Shown piece after piece: positions 45,548 through 61,600 of a stretch of 64,000 nucleotides of DNA. The DNA is from Congeria kusceri (taxonomy: Eukaryota > Mollusca > Bivalvia > Myida > Dreissenidae), in the NCBI GenBank assembly GCA_027627225.1, contig CM051028.1, forward strand, positions 15,967,201 to 16,031,200, read 5' to 3'. The notes beneath the pieces are model-generated. The model searched no databases and was not told where the DNA came from. It saw only the letters and a list, made by a program, of their open reading frames with translations. A program made the position numbers and the translations under genes. Positions within the stretch are counted from its first letter, which is position 1. Each line of letters begins with the position of its first letter.

Positions 45548-46202
45548 ACATATTATTTGTTATTTAAACATGTCCTTTCGAGAAGCTGTTAAAATCACAA
45601 AAAATATACAAAAGCACTGTAAACAAAAATGCATTTGTTGTAATGACAAATCTGTTATATTTGAATAGAGGACAGACATAATTTTTGTCAACATCTTGCA
45701 AGTAATTGCTGTTATCTTCTTCAACAACATTAAGGTCTAAAGAAGTGCAGGTCAGGATGGTCAAAGTTGTCGATAGCCCATACCATGACGGTCCTCTTAT
45801 TTATAATACATGTGTATAGAGAAATATAGAATGTGATTATGAAATCATAGAAATTTAAAATGTTAATGATAAGTGTTCCAACAGAGAAAACACTAATTTT
45901 CACCAATAAAATTCTAATTATTATAAAGAGACATAGTCATTTGAGTACATATATTGATGCAGACTTTGTCAGTAAGACAATTTAAAGTCTGTCATGCATA
46001 TGTCGTAGGGTATATAATTAAACACTGTATATTTTATTCCAGTTATTGTAAATTATCATTAATTATTTAAACACACGTTCATTATTACGATATACACATA
46101 CATTAAACGTTTGATGAACAAAGGGAAACTACCCAAACAGTTTAATTGCATGTATAATCGACTAACAACGTAGTTATCACACCTTAACCCGTGATCCACG
46201 TG
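45548..46202. other. No gene established; region where missing 5' exons of the SET gene would lie
   Basis: A minus-strand open frame at 45564-45764 has an acceptor-like start and a plausible acidic peptide (LNVVEEDNSNYLQDVD), but no donor in the phase required by the exon at 44674. The rest is AT-rich, ending at the edge of direct-repeat copy B. Confidence 0.4.
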
Positions 46203-46532
46203 CACGAAAAATTTAGTTCAGGTTAGAGATATTTCTAGAAGCTGAAGAAAATTTGATCTTTATTCAGGTAATATATTATTATTATAAACAAATAAAGGTC
46301 GTCTTAATTTAAGGTATACTTTTTGTATTTTACGCGTGTATTTGTAAAATATGTGTCTTTTATATTTTATTGCTAAAATAATACTTGGCTCACCGTACCG
46401 ACATGTATGTGTATTTTCTAGGCATTTATTTTGATATTATAATTATTCGTTTTTTATGTTTAATTTAATATTTCTTTCAGAATTTCGTAGTTTGGCATCA
46501 ATTTAAACGGTCAACCAGAAGAAAATAAACCT

Positions 46533-48800
46533 GATATTGAATTGAACATTCATACACTTGTCACAGTGAGAATCTGAACGACATTACAGCTGTAAATTTG
46601 TTGTGAGTCTATTTGCTCATTCTGGCAGAGTTGAGATGAACTGTTCTTGTACATGTTTCGGGAATATTTGACACGTGTCAGGAGGATGTGAGAGTCGAAC
46701 GTTTGCTAACGGAGGAGAGCATGCTGACGTTTTAGGCCGTGGTGCACCGACTACTTCATTGACGTTATTGGGGCTCAGGATTCAACAAGGAGCGGCGAGA
46801 GATTCGAAGAATTTGGATTCTCGACGAACTTTGAAAAACAAAACAATTTGTAACATTTTAAAGTGTTTTAAGTGTTAGGACTTCTCAAGTGTTTAAGTTG
46901 TTCAGTGTCAAGGTACGGTGAGTGATTTTACTGTTATTGTTATTATAAAATGTAATCAATTTTATTGCATTTTGTGTTTGTGTTGATGTTCATTCGATAG
47001 TACTGAGCTATTTTTCCATTATTTTCAATATTATTAGTATATTTTTGTAATATCTGATTCATTTTGACATTTCAAATATCTTTAAATCAGTGTCTAATTA
47101 TCTGGTCGACCTTGCACTGTGTCTGCAAATGCATGTGATAAATAACTATTATCACTTACTAACAATAATTACTTGCCCAATCAGTTGTCACATATCATTG
47201 CCAATACAGCTCATTGTCAATACACATCGTTGCCAATACACTGCATTGTCAATACACAAGTAGACTGTATTTCCCGTGCTGCTGACTGTTTAGAGTGAAG
47301 GGATTAAATTGGACAGTTATCATAACATGTTTTGGTCATGTAAACTAAAAAGGGTGTATGATTGGTTTTGTTTATAAAAGTTATACAATTATTTTTGGGG
47401 TTATTGTAAATACATGGATTTATTTTAATCATACATTGAATAATTGTAGTTTAAATTAATATATTAATACGTTTGCTGTAAAGAATTTGCAAAGAATTTA
47501 AACGGTTAAACGTTTGCGGAATAATGTAAAAGTTACAGAATAAATCTGTAAATTTTACTGTATTTCGGAAAAATAAAAGTGCACACGCGTTGCTGTAAAT
47601 ACTATCGACGCGGTAAATAATTTAGCTGCGTTTTAATTTTCAATAATTGGCGACATACGTATTGCGCATTACGGAGAATTTGGCATAAAAATAAATAAAT
47701 AAAACGTACTGCGTTGTAATTATTTATTAAAATATATGTCTATTGTTTGTTGTTTGTGTTTGTGGAAGTGTGTTACGCTGTATAGAATTTCCTGTATAGT
47801 TGAAATAGTATTATGTAAATACTTATAACTTATAACAAATAAAAATAATATTACACAATTTTGATAAATTTTCTGTTTGCCTAGTGTGAGGTTCGAACAG
47901 ACGACTGCAACCGAGTAGTTTATAGAACTATAGTTTATACTCTACTTCTTACGAAGCATGACAGTGCAGTTGGTTAAAGCGCTGGCTACTGTTATTTCTA
48001 AGTATGACTCCTAAGTTGTGAGTTTGATCAATGGGTGGAGTTTTAATTCTTCAGACTTTTTTGCTAATTTGTTTGTATTAAATATCTTATGTATATAATG
48101 TTTATTTATTTCATGAACATCAGAACATGTCTTTATAAATCACATTTCTATCAGAAAATATTGTTTATTGTGTAATAGGATTCAAAATTCTCTGCAACAT
48201 AGGCCCTTTCATGAAACTACTTACACTCTCTAAAATAGCTGGTGAAATATATGTTCACTCTCCAGAAAGAGAAAACCCATAACCCATGATGTGTAATCTT
48301 CAAAGTTAATTAAATAGCCATTTCTATATCTTCTTATGCACATTTTTACATTTTCAAATCCACACAAAAAGTTGTCCAAAGCGTCAACATGTTCTGGTCT
48401 GAGAACAAATATTGACAACATTTGTGTACACGAAATCAAATTAACGTATACGCACATCAACATTGCGAAAACATGTGAAAATTAAATGATAACGGATTGA
48501 AAAGATGCAAACATGAAGTAGTCTAGTAATAAAACGTGTCATATCGTTATTGGATTGTATTGTCATAATGAATGCTTATATATCGCAAACAAAACCATAA
48601 TATATATAGTTATCAAACAAAATACCTCTGTTTGTCGGTGTTAAACTTTATCGTCAGCCATTTTGCGCCTAAAACTCTTTCCGTGTATAACGTAACCTTA
48701 CCATTTCGTAACAACTTTATTTTGCTGTTTAAGTCAGCCTAATACGAATACTAGTAGACTAGTAGTAGTAGTAGTAGTAGTAGATCTAATAGTAGTAGTT

Positions 48801-48832
<32 letters not shown>

Positions 48833-48847
48833 CTAATAGTAGTAGTT

Positions 48848-48882
<35 letters not shown>

Positions 48883-51800
48883 TAGTAGTAGTAGTAGTAG
48901 TAGTAAAGTCTAAATCACACACGATAATCGGATTAGTGTCGATTTAACTTTGTCATTTCTTAATTTTTTACCTCAGCAGGTGCCTCGGTGTGCCTCAGCA
49001 TGGCTACGGGCCCCGACCGGGCTAAATTATATTATCCAGTAAACTGCCAATTACAAACAGTTGCTTATAAAGCTGCTAGGTACGTGAGGGAGAAATTTAG
49101 ACAGTATACTGTATCCATGCCAAAATTTAGAAGCTCAGGCCATAGTCAACATATTGGAAAGGGTTGACATTTCGGCTATTTCCGGAGAATCGCATATTCC
49201 GAACTGTGAAACATAGTTTGCAAGTAATTCTGCAATCACGTGCTAATATTTACCACTGAAATATATACACCGTTAATTGGCCAACTCGATCATTGATTCG
49301 CAACTGGTTACTTTGATGATGAATTACATTTCTTTTTTATGACATAGTGTACACAGATTTACGCATAAATTACCCATAATGAAGGGACTTAATTGTTCGC
49401 AGATTTTGTCATATTTTGAAGTATGTCATTCAATGTCTTAACTTGGCAGATTTAAGAATAGGAACTAAAAAGTTCAAGTATAATAACAAGAACAAATAAT
49501 ATAATATAATATATTAAGAAAGAAAAATGTTGCTCCCACCGGGATTCCAACAAGGGTCTTCTGGATCAAAAGGAGGCCAGCTCCTTAACCACTCGACCAT
49601 TCCGGCATGTAGTACCGAGGTTGTATTTTTACTTCATGTAAGCGATCCACGTGTTGCCAGCATTTTTAACGAAAACTACAGAAACATTCCAAATTATTCC
49701 ATCGTTTCGCGTTACAAACACTCAATAATTTTCTCAATTTCAACTGATTATTCCTCATTAACGAAACAATATTTATAGTATATTTCTATGTCCATAGTGT
49801 TATTTCGCTCTTTTATATACACTATTATTTTATTTCGGGAATCTGTGACAAAAATCGGAAAATTGTCAATTTGTCCATCTGTGAACAGGTCCCTTTAATA
49901 AAAAATGCAAACGAAGCTATGTCCTATGAGTAAATTTCTTCAGATTGGGTGCACATTATCTACTTATTTTGGCTATGAATATTTTCTGCAACAAATGTAC
50001 GAGATGAGTATCTTGCATGGTGTAAATGTAAAAGTATTATATTTGTAGATACTTCAAGCATGTCTCTAAATAAGGAATGCATGGCATTTCGTAATGAATG
50101 TACACTCACGTATCATTCTGGCATCCATATTTTACACTTCAATATTTTCCTACCGTTTTATTAGTTAAGATAAAGATAATACATGCTATTATTATCATAT
50201 AGAACGTTATTTACAACAATATTTTTAATTGAAAAAGCTGAACATTTGACAAGCACACTGCAGTGTACTTAGTGGCTAATTTTAAAATGTTAAAGTGTTT
50301 TATAGAAAACAGAAAGCACGCAACATAATACCTACTTTTGACTCTCTAGGCTACAAAGCACTAACGGTGATGTTTACCATTTTGTGTGCATTTGTCCATG
50401 TTACTTAACGGTAAGGCGACGATTTCTTGATAAACGATTTTACGATAGACCATCAGTGTGTAAATTCAATTCATTAATGGGATCTGTTAACTCCGTTGTT
50501 CTTAAAAGTGTTGCAACTTCTATAAAATATGCATTAGAAATTAGATAACCAATAACTGTATAATATACATGTACACCACACATATATATACATTTATAAA
50601 TTGATGTACATATGTAATTAGATTCGTTATGTATATATATATATATATCTCTATGCATATAATAACGTCTTCATGTAATAGTGTGCTATAATAAATATGT
50701 GTTCGTTACTTGCAATTATTTTTATCATTATAAAAATATCATTGAATTAGAAATAACATTATAATGTTTGAAGATTTCACAAGATTTCAAGGCTGTTGGC
50801 ATGGATCTCCGTTTTAAACATTACCGCAATGAATATCTCATGATATGTAAAATTCATTTTTTCATTGCATATTTTAACACCTGATATGTAATTAAATTGT
50901 ACACTGTTGTTTATTTGTTTTTGTTATCTGGATTTTTCGCCGTATTCAACAGTATTTCAGTCATATCACAGCGGTCAGTTAAACTGCTCACACATTTCCT
51001 GGGTTAGCTGGTTTACCAGTACTAAGTGCACATACTTATGCCAGTAACTGACAACTGCCCTACTTGAATCAGAGGTAGGGGGAGAATGGCCGCAGAAATA
51101 ATTTCATGACCAATCCCCACACAAGTTATGTGGCCGGGCCGGGAATCGAACCCGCGATCCTCGGATTTGTAGTCCAGCGCTTAACCAACTGAGACATTGT
51201 ACACTGAATGCAAATTGTACACTGAATGCATAGCTAAAAACACGCAAGTTTCAGGGCTGGAAATTAGCAGGGGCCCACTAGCCAATGGCCCCTAAAATTT
51301 GTGGTGGGCCCCTAGATTTTTTGAGAAAACTCATATGTCCTCTGTACAAGATGTATTGAAAGAACGTGGGTCGGCAACCATGGCCAAAACGTTAGCTTCT
51401 AACCCTGAAGTTTACATACGGACCTTTAAACTCAACAATATGATTATGAGAATCGATAAAATATCTTGTGAATGCTTTAATATTCTGTTTCTTTTGTTTT
51501 CGTTTTTACTTTGTGTTTCTTCAACCTGTTAAATGAATCACAACAAATACCGTAAATGAATAAAAATGGTGCTCCATGATATTTATTTTAATAAATAAGC
51601 AATTTAAATACATATATAAATACTCTATAGTTTACATGTTTAAAGAAAGAGCAAACACGTTGAAACAATATATGAACATGTGTTAAACATGTGCATCGCA
51701 ATGTACATATCGTCCCTATGACGTCATGCGGTTTAAGCGCCTTACTGGGTAGACGGAGTGTGCTTACACACACGGCACACTAACAAGTGTTTGACGCTGG

Positions 51801-51969
51801 TATCGAGGTACAAGCGAAACTTAGTGAAATCGTTCTACATCGATAGCTGACGCTATTAGCGAGGCTTACATACCGAGGTAATAGAAAAATTTACCTCGGT
51901 AGTTTTTGATACCTCGGTGCGTGGGTGTGTATTCCAGTCATATACCTCGCAAGGTAAGGTGCACCAACA

Positions 51970-52042
<73 letters not shown>

Positions 52043-55000
52043 GCATACGGTGTAGAGTGAGGACACATGACGAAACGCCTTTAAATGGGGACACCACTTA
52101 ATGCTGCATATCCCCGTATAGAGGGCATAGTATCATCATCACCATTGACATCATTGTTATCGTCGTCGTCGTTTATTGTTGTATTGTTGCCAATCGACGT
52201 ATAAAGTTCGTGTCTAGAGGATGATCACATCATGTCATCGTCGTTGTCGTCTGACCGCGGATGAACATTCTTTTTCTCAGTTTATGTGCGTACATGGTGT
52301 GTGTGGGGTATTACAAGCGGTTAAGTCGAAATGCTATAACCGAGGAATAACTTTTTTTGAATTATAATGACGGAATGGGGGTCATATTTTCATGGGGTCA
52401 CTTAATCATACATATTTTGGGCATTAACATAATTCTGATCTGTACGCATTTTTTGACCGTTGCGCCAATTTATTTGTTTATTTACTACAAATACAACTAC
52501 TGCTACAACTAATAATACTGCTGCTGCAGCTGCTGAAGATGTTGTTGCTGCTGCTATTTATACTGTTTCCGATCTGCTTCTGTTCTGCTACTGCTACTGT
52601 GAATACTACTTATCTCAGTTATGTTAAATACTAGACACTGACCATGTCAGCTATATTCAAAAGTATATTTATGTCAGCTATATTTCAAAAATATATGTAT
52701 GTATCCAACGTATACAGCTTACGTAAAATCTATACGTTGTCAACTAACGAATATAGCTCACCGCAAACTGTGTACCTTGTCAACCCTCGTATAAGACGCA
52801 CACTAAGCTATTTACGGCGTGAGTAGTGTACGGTCTAACAGATGCGTATACAATGTACAATTGGACCGTCATTATTTTACAGTGATAATATTTCATTGCA
52901 ACAGCTTGACGGACCGACGTCAGACATTTTCGGAGAGGAGCGCTTGTCTGTCATGTGTGTCAAACCCTTTATCTGTGGGAGTACAAGTGTCCGTGTTAGA
53001 GGGCGTGCGGAAATTCGCTTTTCATAGCGTATTTGCTTGCCGCCACAAAAACATGATCAAACGCGTGAATACGGCGATTTTCAACGCATGTAAATAATGA
53101 ATGCTTTTATGCGGCGACTCGCAACGCTTAAAGGAATCGTTGCGTAAATGCGGCACCACTGTGCCTTTTAAACGCATTATTAGCGTTACAGCACTGCCCT
53201 ACGTGGCTGACGACGTCTGACCATTTTGTTAAGAGTGTTTGAGTGGTAGCGGATGACATCAGTGGTCCTACCGTCGAGTCAGCTTTAGTGCATATAATAA
53301 AAATATATAGTATAGCCACGTGTAGCCCATTGAAAGTGGACGATCGTGAAGTAGCGCTAGATGTGTCCGTGTGTTCCCGTACCGGTCTGAACCTCGGAAA
53401 CCGCGCATTGTAACGCCGTATTTGCACGTCGCCGCAAAAAAAACGTAGCCCGATTCATTCCGCTTATGCGGAGACACGCATAACTTTAAAACGATCGTTG
53501 TTGTCATATATGGGAAATATATTTGCCATTGTATCGCATACAAAAGGATAGCTTTAAATGTTTATAAAATATTTGTTGCAGTTTTGTCCTGAGAATATAT
53601 AAAAGTGATGATGATTTCATCGCTTTAATGAGATTCTGTTTATATGCATTAAAAATGAAACCGCTTACGTTAATACGGCGACGTGCATAGGCATGTACGT
53701 ACAGTGCCTTTTACACGTGTACGAGAGGGAAAACCTCCGCCACGTCGGTAGTGTCTACAAACGCTAGTAAGTTGATTGCGCATTTGACCACGTCGCTTTC
53801 AGTTACTGGGTCGACCGGCGTAGGACAACTTCGCGGAGAAACAATTGGTGTACGTGTTGCACCCGTCAAACCCATTCTTTACCCGCTAAATAAGTAACCT
53901 TTGTCTCGTCCGAATCGCACAATTGCTAAATATCGGTCATGATTGCTACTATATTTTGCGTAAAAATGCAGTCGGAATTTTACTCACAGTGAAATATAGA
54001 TACTCTCTCTATATATTATCGTTAAGATGTATAGGTCCGAATTGAGCCGATCTGGTTTCTTTGGAAAGATGCTTCTCGCTAGGTTCCAAAAAGTTAAGTT
54101 ACTTATTTGAGTTTAGTCTTTCTGTGAAAAACACAGATACATTCGCGATTTTGAAGAAAAAGCACCTGCTGACTAGGACTATACATAAACTACTAAAAAT
54201 TCGAATTTCAAGTCATTCCGAACTTATGAATTATGGAAGTGATATACTCGTATATAAGACCAATATCGTTTCTTTGCTTGTTTGTTTGGATTTTTCGCCG
54301 TATTTGTTTTATTCTGTGAAACCGGATTTTTTGAATGGCTGGGTGTTTTACATTTATAGCACTTGATGTCGTCTATCTAATCATTGTGCAGTGGGTTCGT
54401 GTAAGAGATACAGATTTATGTTAGTGGCTGAGCTTTCTGTTCACGTGCTAATTAACAACTGAACAATGACCAGTTGCGTTCAAGCAACTATATCCGTTTA
54501 AAGTACGATGGGCATATTGTAAATTTATTACAAATCGACTGATTAAACATGTAACATTGTCTATTAAAACAGGAATCCACTTTGAGCACGCAGCATAGAT
54601 TTATAGTTTTCAGTGCATTTCATTTTCCAATGTAAATGATGAAATGATACAATGGCTCACATATTTTACGCAGATAGGTCAAAAGAAGATTGCATTTAAC
54701 AGAAATGATTTGCGTTGTTAATAAAATACAAGGCGGACTATTGTTTTCCTTAATGACACACACAGTGTTAAGTGGTACGCATTTCATTACCCGTCGTACA
54801 AGAATATTCTCACATCTACTTTGAAATACATTTTTCAGCTATACTCCCACATATGTATGATGCATTGCATAACGACCCATTGCGTTAATGCTTTTAATTA
54901 GTAAATCAATGGGGTGTATTCCTATTCAAAAAGGGATAGAATCATGCGACACAATGAGTTCTAGCATGATGAGAGCGCTATAAGTAGCAGTACTGGGCTG

Positions 55001-58000
55001 GGTTAGGGAGATCACGTGCTTATGAAGAATGTTTGCAGAAATTAAGCGATAGGTAGTGCTAGCTAGTATACAGAATCCTGTCACACCTTTCGTATTGAAT
55101 AGACGTTAGAAAAAAAGAGTAATTTTAACCACTTTATGGTCTCAAGTTATGAACAAAAGCCATTTCTATAGTCATGTATGAACGTACGAAAGCTTATTTC
55201 CGAAAGAACGCTGGGCTATGTTAAGATATTCTACATATACAATCATCATTATAGTGATAAAATAGTTTGGGGTCTGGAAGATAATCCCCGAGTCATTCTT
55301 AAGTTTTCAAATGATTGTTACAGTAATATGTACAACGCAACGATAGCTTGAAAGATCACAGTATCAACCATCATGCATTGTATCGATTAAGGCACATACA
55401 AGTTGTTGAATTTTATACGACATTGAGATTTTACAGTAGTTTTTACCAAGACAAAAAAATACATTATTATTGAAAGACTTTAACACATTTCCTTAATATA
55501 AATAGTGTTCGATTAATGATATTTCCAGATTATTGTTTACATTTTTAACACGATAAAACTGACCATATTCCTCGTGTATCATTGAGAGTATAATGCAGCT
55601 CGCCGAAAGTTAACGGATAATACTCGGATTTATTCTGCGTTGCCATGATGATTAGTAAATAATTAAAGCTTAAAGCTTATGTTTATCAACAGGTTACTTG
55701 GAGGATACCTAATCAGTATCAAACAACCTTAATGATTCCTGGCGTACTGTATATACACACTGGTCATATATACTTGGACAATTTTGCCACGCAATTTGAT
55801 GTCTGGTTTAAGTTTTCATTCAACATTTCTTCATTTCCACCTTTCATTTGGCTTTAAACATGAAATTCTCTATTGTCAGGTCTTTTCTGCCAAATTCCTT
55901 CAAATCATGTTCGATCGTTTAAAGCTAAATCATGGAGTGAATCAGCTTTTTTGTAAGGTTAAATTGAAGTAAGAATGAGAAAAATGTTTCATCTGAACCT
56001 AATACAAACATTAAAACACAAAAATGATGACCCCTTAACTCCTTCAAAACAACGATTTTGTAGAAAAGCAATCCTACTATGGCACCTTATATGGTTAAGT
56101 TGAATACTGTCATTACATGTAATGTTAATTTCATAATATTTATACTTCGACGATAACCAAATGAAATAGCCTCCCTAATAAAGTAGTCCCAATTAAACAC
56201 TGACACGTGCAATTATGTATAAGCTGGACGTTTCTTTAAACGTTTAAACTAGAAAAGACCCACCCTTAACATTTGCATCCAGTTATTCTAGTTCAAATCA
56301 TACTACCGCGCAACTGAATAATTGTACATATAACTATGCGTACGGAAGTGAAATGTAATTGTGCAGTCTCTGGTTCAGTCTCAGTTGATCGGGAATATAA
56401 ATACAACATGGACTTTATACGTGATCATGCGTTTTATTCTGAAAGTATGATACATCGGTAATGAATTAAAACAAACAAGACTATAAGCATTCTACTTACT
56501 TTATCTACATGTCAAGTAATTGGCTGAAAGGATAATTAAAACAAGAGGGTCATTTTGGCCCAAAGAATTCACCTGAGAACTGGTATGGATGAAGACCGTA
56601 CTGCTGTGACAGGTTTGCAAATTAAGGTATGAGTTAGGTGGTGGATGTGCGGTGTTTTTGCTTATGGTTCTCAAATCATTTTTCATGATGTTCTTACCTG
56701 AAACTTACTCATTAAGTAAGTGACAATTGTGGAAAATGCAGAGACAGTACATTTTGATGTCTCTTTCCAAGACAATTTCGGAGAGCTAGTTGCAATGCGA
56801 TAATTGCAATGGCTGTGCTATACGGACAAGTTTTGCTATTTCTTTGATAATTTTTTGTCCAATGATGATAAATGCAGGCTCTGAAGCCATTCATGTTGCA
56901 TGTATAAATAACTGCATGTAAAGTTTGCAACTGCTAAAAGTCAAATTTTATCACTCAATTTTTATAGTCATACACAAATTGTGAAAGTTTGGTCAACATT
57001 GGATACAAAATCCTTTGTGCGAGCCAGTCATTAAAAACTTGTTGATGTTTTTTTTTTCCAAACACAAGGGAAATAACTCCTGTGTTTCTGGTCCAATCTT
57101 TCTTATATTTGATTTCAACTGAAATATCATGATTATAGACAAACTGTGCGAGATTGGTGAAGATTGGATGAAAAATGAAGTCTCTATCATGAATAATATC
57201 CATTTTTGAATATTTTTTCATTAACAAAAGGCAATAACTCCGGTATTTGAAACTCGATCTGGCCCATTCTCGGCATCTGCTAAGATCTGAAAGTCATACA
57301 CAAAATGTGAAAGGTTGGTTAAGATTGGATGGAAAATAAAGTATATATGTTGGAAAAAGTCATTTGCACTTTTTTGCATGAAAAAGGGGCAATAACACTA
57401 GTGTTACTGGTTTGATCTGGCCCAATAAACAATGCCTTCCGAGATTTTATGGTCATACACAAACTAGGCAAGTGTGATTAAGATTGGATAAACAGTAATA
57501 AACAGTAACACTATCGTGATAACGAAACACATTGTTGACGTCACACGGACGATGGACGACGCAGGAGAGGCCCTCTGTACTAATAGCTCAACTAGCACTT
57601 GGCGCTCAGGTCAGACAAAAAAAAAACTGGCATGGGCTAGGTCATATATAGAACTTGTTTAAACAACATAGTCTCACTGTTAGGTGGCACTACAATGGAA
57701 TGAATGTAGTACTTATATAATTATAAGGACATACCTTCTTGTAGCATTACTAACGTTCAATTTGACTGGACATTGGTCCCGTCAATTACATGAAAGCAAC
57801 ACGCTGAAGTCAAGTCAAGCAATCCAATGTTAATCGTTATTTTAATGTACATAATACACACGTATGATCATAATCTATACAAAGATAAAATATACAGGCG
57901 TTAATCTAAATCCCATGAAAGCCTTTCATAATTTGTGAGCGTCTTACCACTTGATTTAGAAATGTAAGTAACATTACAAGCCTAAATACCAATACTTGTC

Positions 58001-58606
58001 AAATATAAAGGAGTATCATACATTAACAATCATTTCCTATGTACACTTCAGCTGGCAATTTTAGTATAAATCTAACGGTCGCTTAAAATATCAAACATTT
58101 TTACAAAAGCAGTAAACATGCACAATCATTACATCATTCGTCACTTCACAATTTAAGAGTACATAAACAGTAAAATTCAACACGGACAGTTCGTCATTTG
58201 CTGATCTACTTTTCAAGTTCTGAACTGAGTTCCTCCTGTACATTCAAAACATTTTTAACAATATGGTGTCAGCAGCATTCTCATTGTAAAACCTACACCA
58301 TTCCGATTGTGAATAATGTATTGCGCATATTTTCGAAGCAAATTCCGCATATAGGGAGTAAATCACTGATCGTAAATCTCTGTTTCTTATTTAGCCATTT
58401 TATAGGTAAAGGGCTCTGTTTGAAGGCCCGTGTAGGTGTTTTCATTGTTGAATCTCGATCGTAACAAGTCTTCGTACGGGGCTGCTGTAGCCACAGTCGC
58501 CTATAAAAAGTGTTGGCCGAATGAGATTTACATTGTTAATTTAACAACGACAAAAGACTTTTGGTTAATGTTAATATCAAGTACTCGACACCTGATAAAA
58601 CACGGT
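46533..58606. other. Copy B of the gene-poor stretch
   Basis: It repeats the content of 457-12615: tRNA-like sequences at about 47959-48040, 49530-49608 and 51128-51198, a (TAG)n array at about 48758-48904, a (TA)n run at 50631-50648, an (ACGC)n(AC)n array at about 51967-52040 (ac part longer than in copy A), and the bivalve-type repeat at about 56541-57627. No supported gene. Confidence 0.7.
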
Positions 58607-61600
58607 TTAAAATATTAATTTATAAAATAAACCAACGACCATATTTATCATAAGAGCATTCGCATGTTTCAAATGTCTTAATAAATGTAAGACCTGAGAT
58701 TCAGAAGTACCAGGTGACGACAAGCATTCTGGATCGATCTCTTCCGATCTGCATTCGGTTATGACCGCTTCAAACGTCACATCCGATTGACATTCTGGCG
58801 ATTTAGAAACTCTTAACTCATTTGAAAGTACACATTACAACAACATAACTATTACTAGACAACAACATAACTATTACTAAACATTGAATGCAACACATTA
58901 AATTGAAATGGATACCTTGCGGAAGATTGTCTTGTCTGTGGCCAAACCTGTGAATAAAATGTACCATTAATACAGTAAGTATATTACTATAGAAATTAAT
59001 CGAAATAATCTAACTCACTTTTGTATCTTTATAACATGTTAATAGTAAGTCAGTTGTAAATGAGACATGTTCAAATATTCTGTGTAGAATGCATCTCACA
59101 TTGGATGTAGTTCAACTTCGTTTCCGCGCCGCCAGGTGGGTAACGGCTGTAACTGAAGTACCAATACAAATCGTCTCTTTAAATGTATAAGCGATGAAAG
59201 TACAAAAGCAAATTTAATTCAGACTTGCAGTATAAATACATATTTACACTTAAATATATCTTACTTCAGCTTGTTCAATGCACACATTTGTTGCGACATT
59301 TTCATGGCAGCTAGATTCCTGATCCACCTCTTCGTGTATATGCTCTTGGATTACTCTTGTTCTAACTGCTTCCGCGGGGGCTAAAATGTACAAAACATAC
59401 ACATTGTCATATACGTGGAATAGCAATAATTACAGTTATATTGAAAATAAAAATAAGATAGTTGTTCATATACTTCAGTTAAACATGAACTGTCCGATAT
59501 TGTAATGAACATTACGCGATATTTTTACGCTAAAACAATGGCACCAAAGATAGCCGCGTATAGACGTACGCGAAGGAAATATGGATACAACTAAGACAGT
59601 AATTGTAGTTTTGTGTCGTTGTTCAGGACATGGATTTTATATTATTGTAGATTCGACTCATATTTTACTACATAAAGTTGCATTATATGTGTTAGTAATT
59701 CAGTCAATTTAAAAGATTCGCAACGAAATTAAATATTTGAGAAACGATACTCAAAACTAAAGGTTAATCTGCAACAAACGATGATGAAACTATTTTATCA
59801 AGTACAAGTTGCTTTGTAATTACGTGTGTAATACTTTATGGAAATAACATGCTAAATTGATTTTGCAAGCATAACACAATAAAAAGTTTATCGAATTATA
59901 CACATGTAAAATTCAGACATGTATGTACGTGATCTATTGATATATTTATCAGTCTACAATGAATAATGCATTCACAGTTTAAACATATTACCTGAATCGG
60001 GTTTGTCTGCCTCACTGAAATACATTGGACTTATTGCAAAGGAGAAATAAACATTACATTGGTGATATACAAACCATATATAAACATACTGTAGAAACTT
60101 TAATTGTGAACTACTTTCGAGAATTAAGTGAATATAATATCGAATTAGATGTGTACTGTTTTGTATGTTAAATAATGTCATTACAAACTGCTTCGGTTTT
60201 AAGGACTTGGATATTGAACAGCATTATTTTATTTATCTCTGACCATCATAAAGAAGAAAACAACACAACAAGTCACCTAAGGTACGTTTTGTCATGACTT
60301 GTCTGTCTTCTGGTAAACCCTGAAAGTATGACATATTTTTGACACATTATTGATACTATTTTAAGTAAAAGAGAAATTTAATGTTCCAGTCTTTAGTAAA
60401 ATATATATTGATGCACACTAAGTATTTTGTGTGGTATAAGCGAAACAATGTATACAAGAAACTTACTTTTGGTAAATAAGATAGAGATGCCAACGATGCA
60501 ACAAACAATTAAGAAAGCGCCTGCGCCAATCCAAATATATACCCATGGCACCGCAGGCTGAATGATACTGTTTGATTCTGCAATGAATTGTGCACTGTTA
60601 GCGAGACTATTAATTTATTTTAAAATGTGTTTTAAGGGCAAAATACACGAATATGTTAGATAATTATTAAAAAGCGAACAAAGTGATCCAGTCAAGTCAA
60701 ACATAAATCTAATATCATGTTATTAAAACAAAATTAAAACAAACTTTTATCTCACATAACAAGATAACCTTAACGGAAACAGTATTATAACAGAATCAAA
60801 TACGTACCTTCTTTCGAGTTCAGCATCACCTGTTGTACATCTTTGCCAAGGCTGTTTACAGCCAGACAAAGATATTCATTTGTAAAATTCAGTTCAACAC
60901 CAGCAATACGAATGGAACATCGTATTACGTTTGAACAACTTTTATATACGACCTTTCCACTTTTATCCATCCAGGTAAGATTTGCAAAGGACATATCGTA
61001 GACCTCGCAGTCAAGAATTATGTATGCCCCATTAATCGGGTTGTTTATGCGTGTTTTTCGTATGCTGACAACCGGTGGTCCTTGTTATAACAGAGTTTGT
61101 TAAATAAAGTTTGTACATAAATCAGAATTAAACAGTTATGTATGTAGCTGATTTGAATCTATAAAGTTATATGAATAAAATACAACTATTATTAAAGATG
61201 CAAATACTATTAGTAGTCTTATATACCATGCATTGTTAATGAAGACTTATGTATTTTCACTAACGATAACATCCCTTATTGTGTAACTTTGCACGTATAC
61301 TGTACATATGACATATATACAGAATAATGTTACTGCCAATTAAAGTTTCGCTCTGTACAAGACGGCGACGATTTAATTTTTATTATCTGAGTATCTCGCA
61401 CTTTAGAAAACGTGGACACGCGTGTCTATGAAATTGCACACAGCGATGAAATTACTGTACACACGCCGCTTACAAGAATTAGTTGTTTTTCATGAATAAC
61501 AGTAAAAACAATGGCACATGACTTCCGATATTGATGCGACATTTTAACTTTTATAATCTGCAGATATCGCACTGAGAAATTTCAAAGACACGTCAAATTT

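Noticed and set aside
45564..45764. Possible upstream exon of the SET gene
   Set aside because: It has a usable acceptor and a plausible acidic peptide, but no donor gives the phase needed by the exon at 44674.
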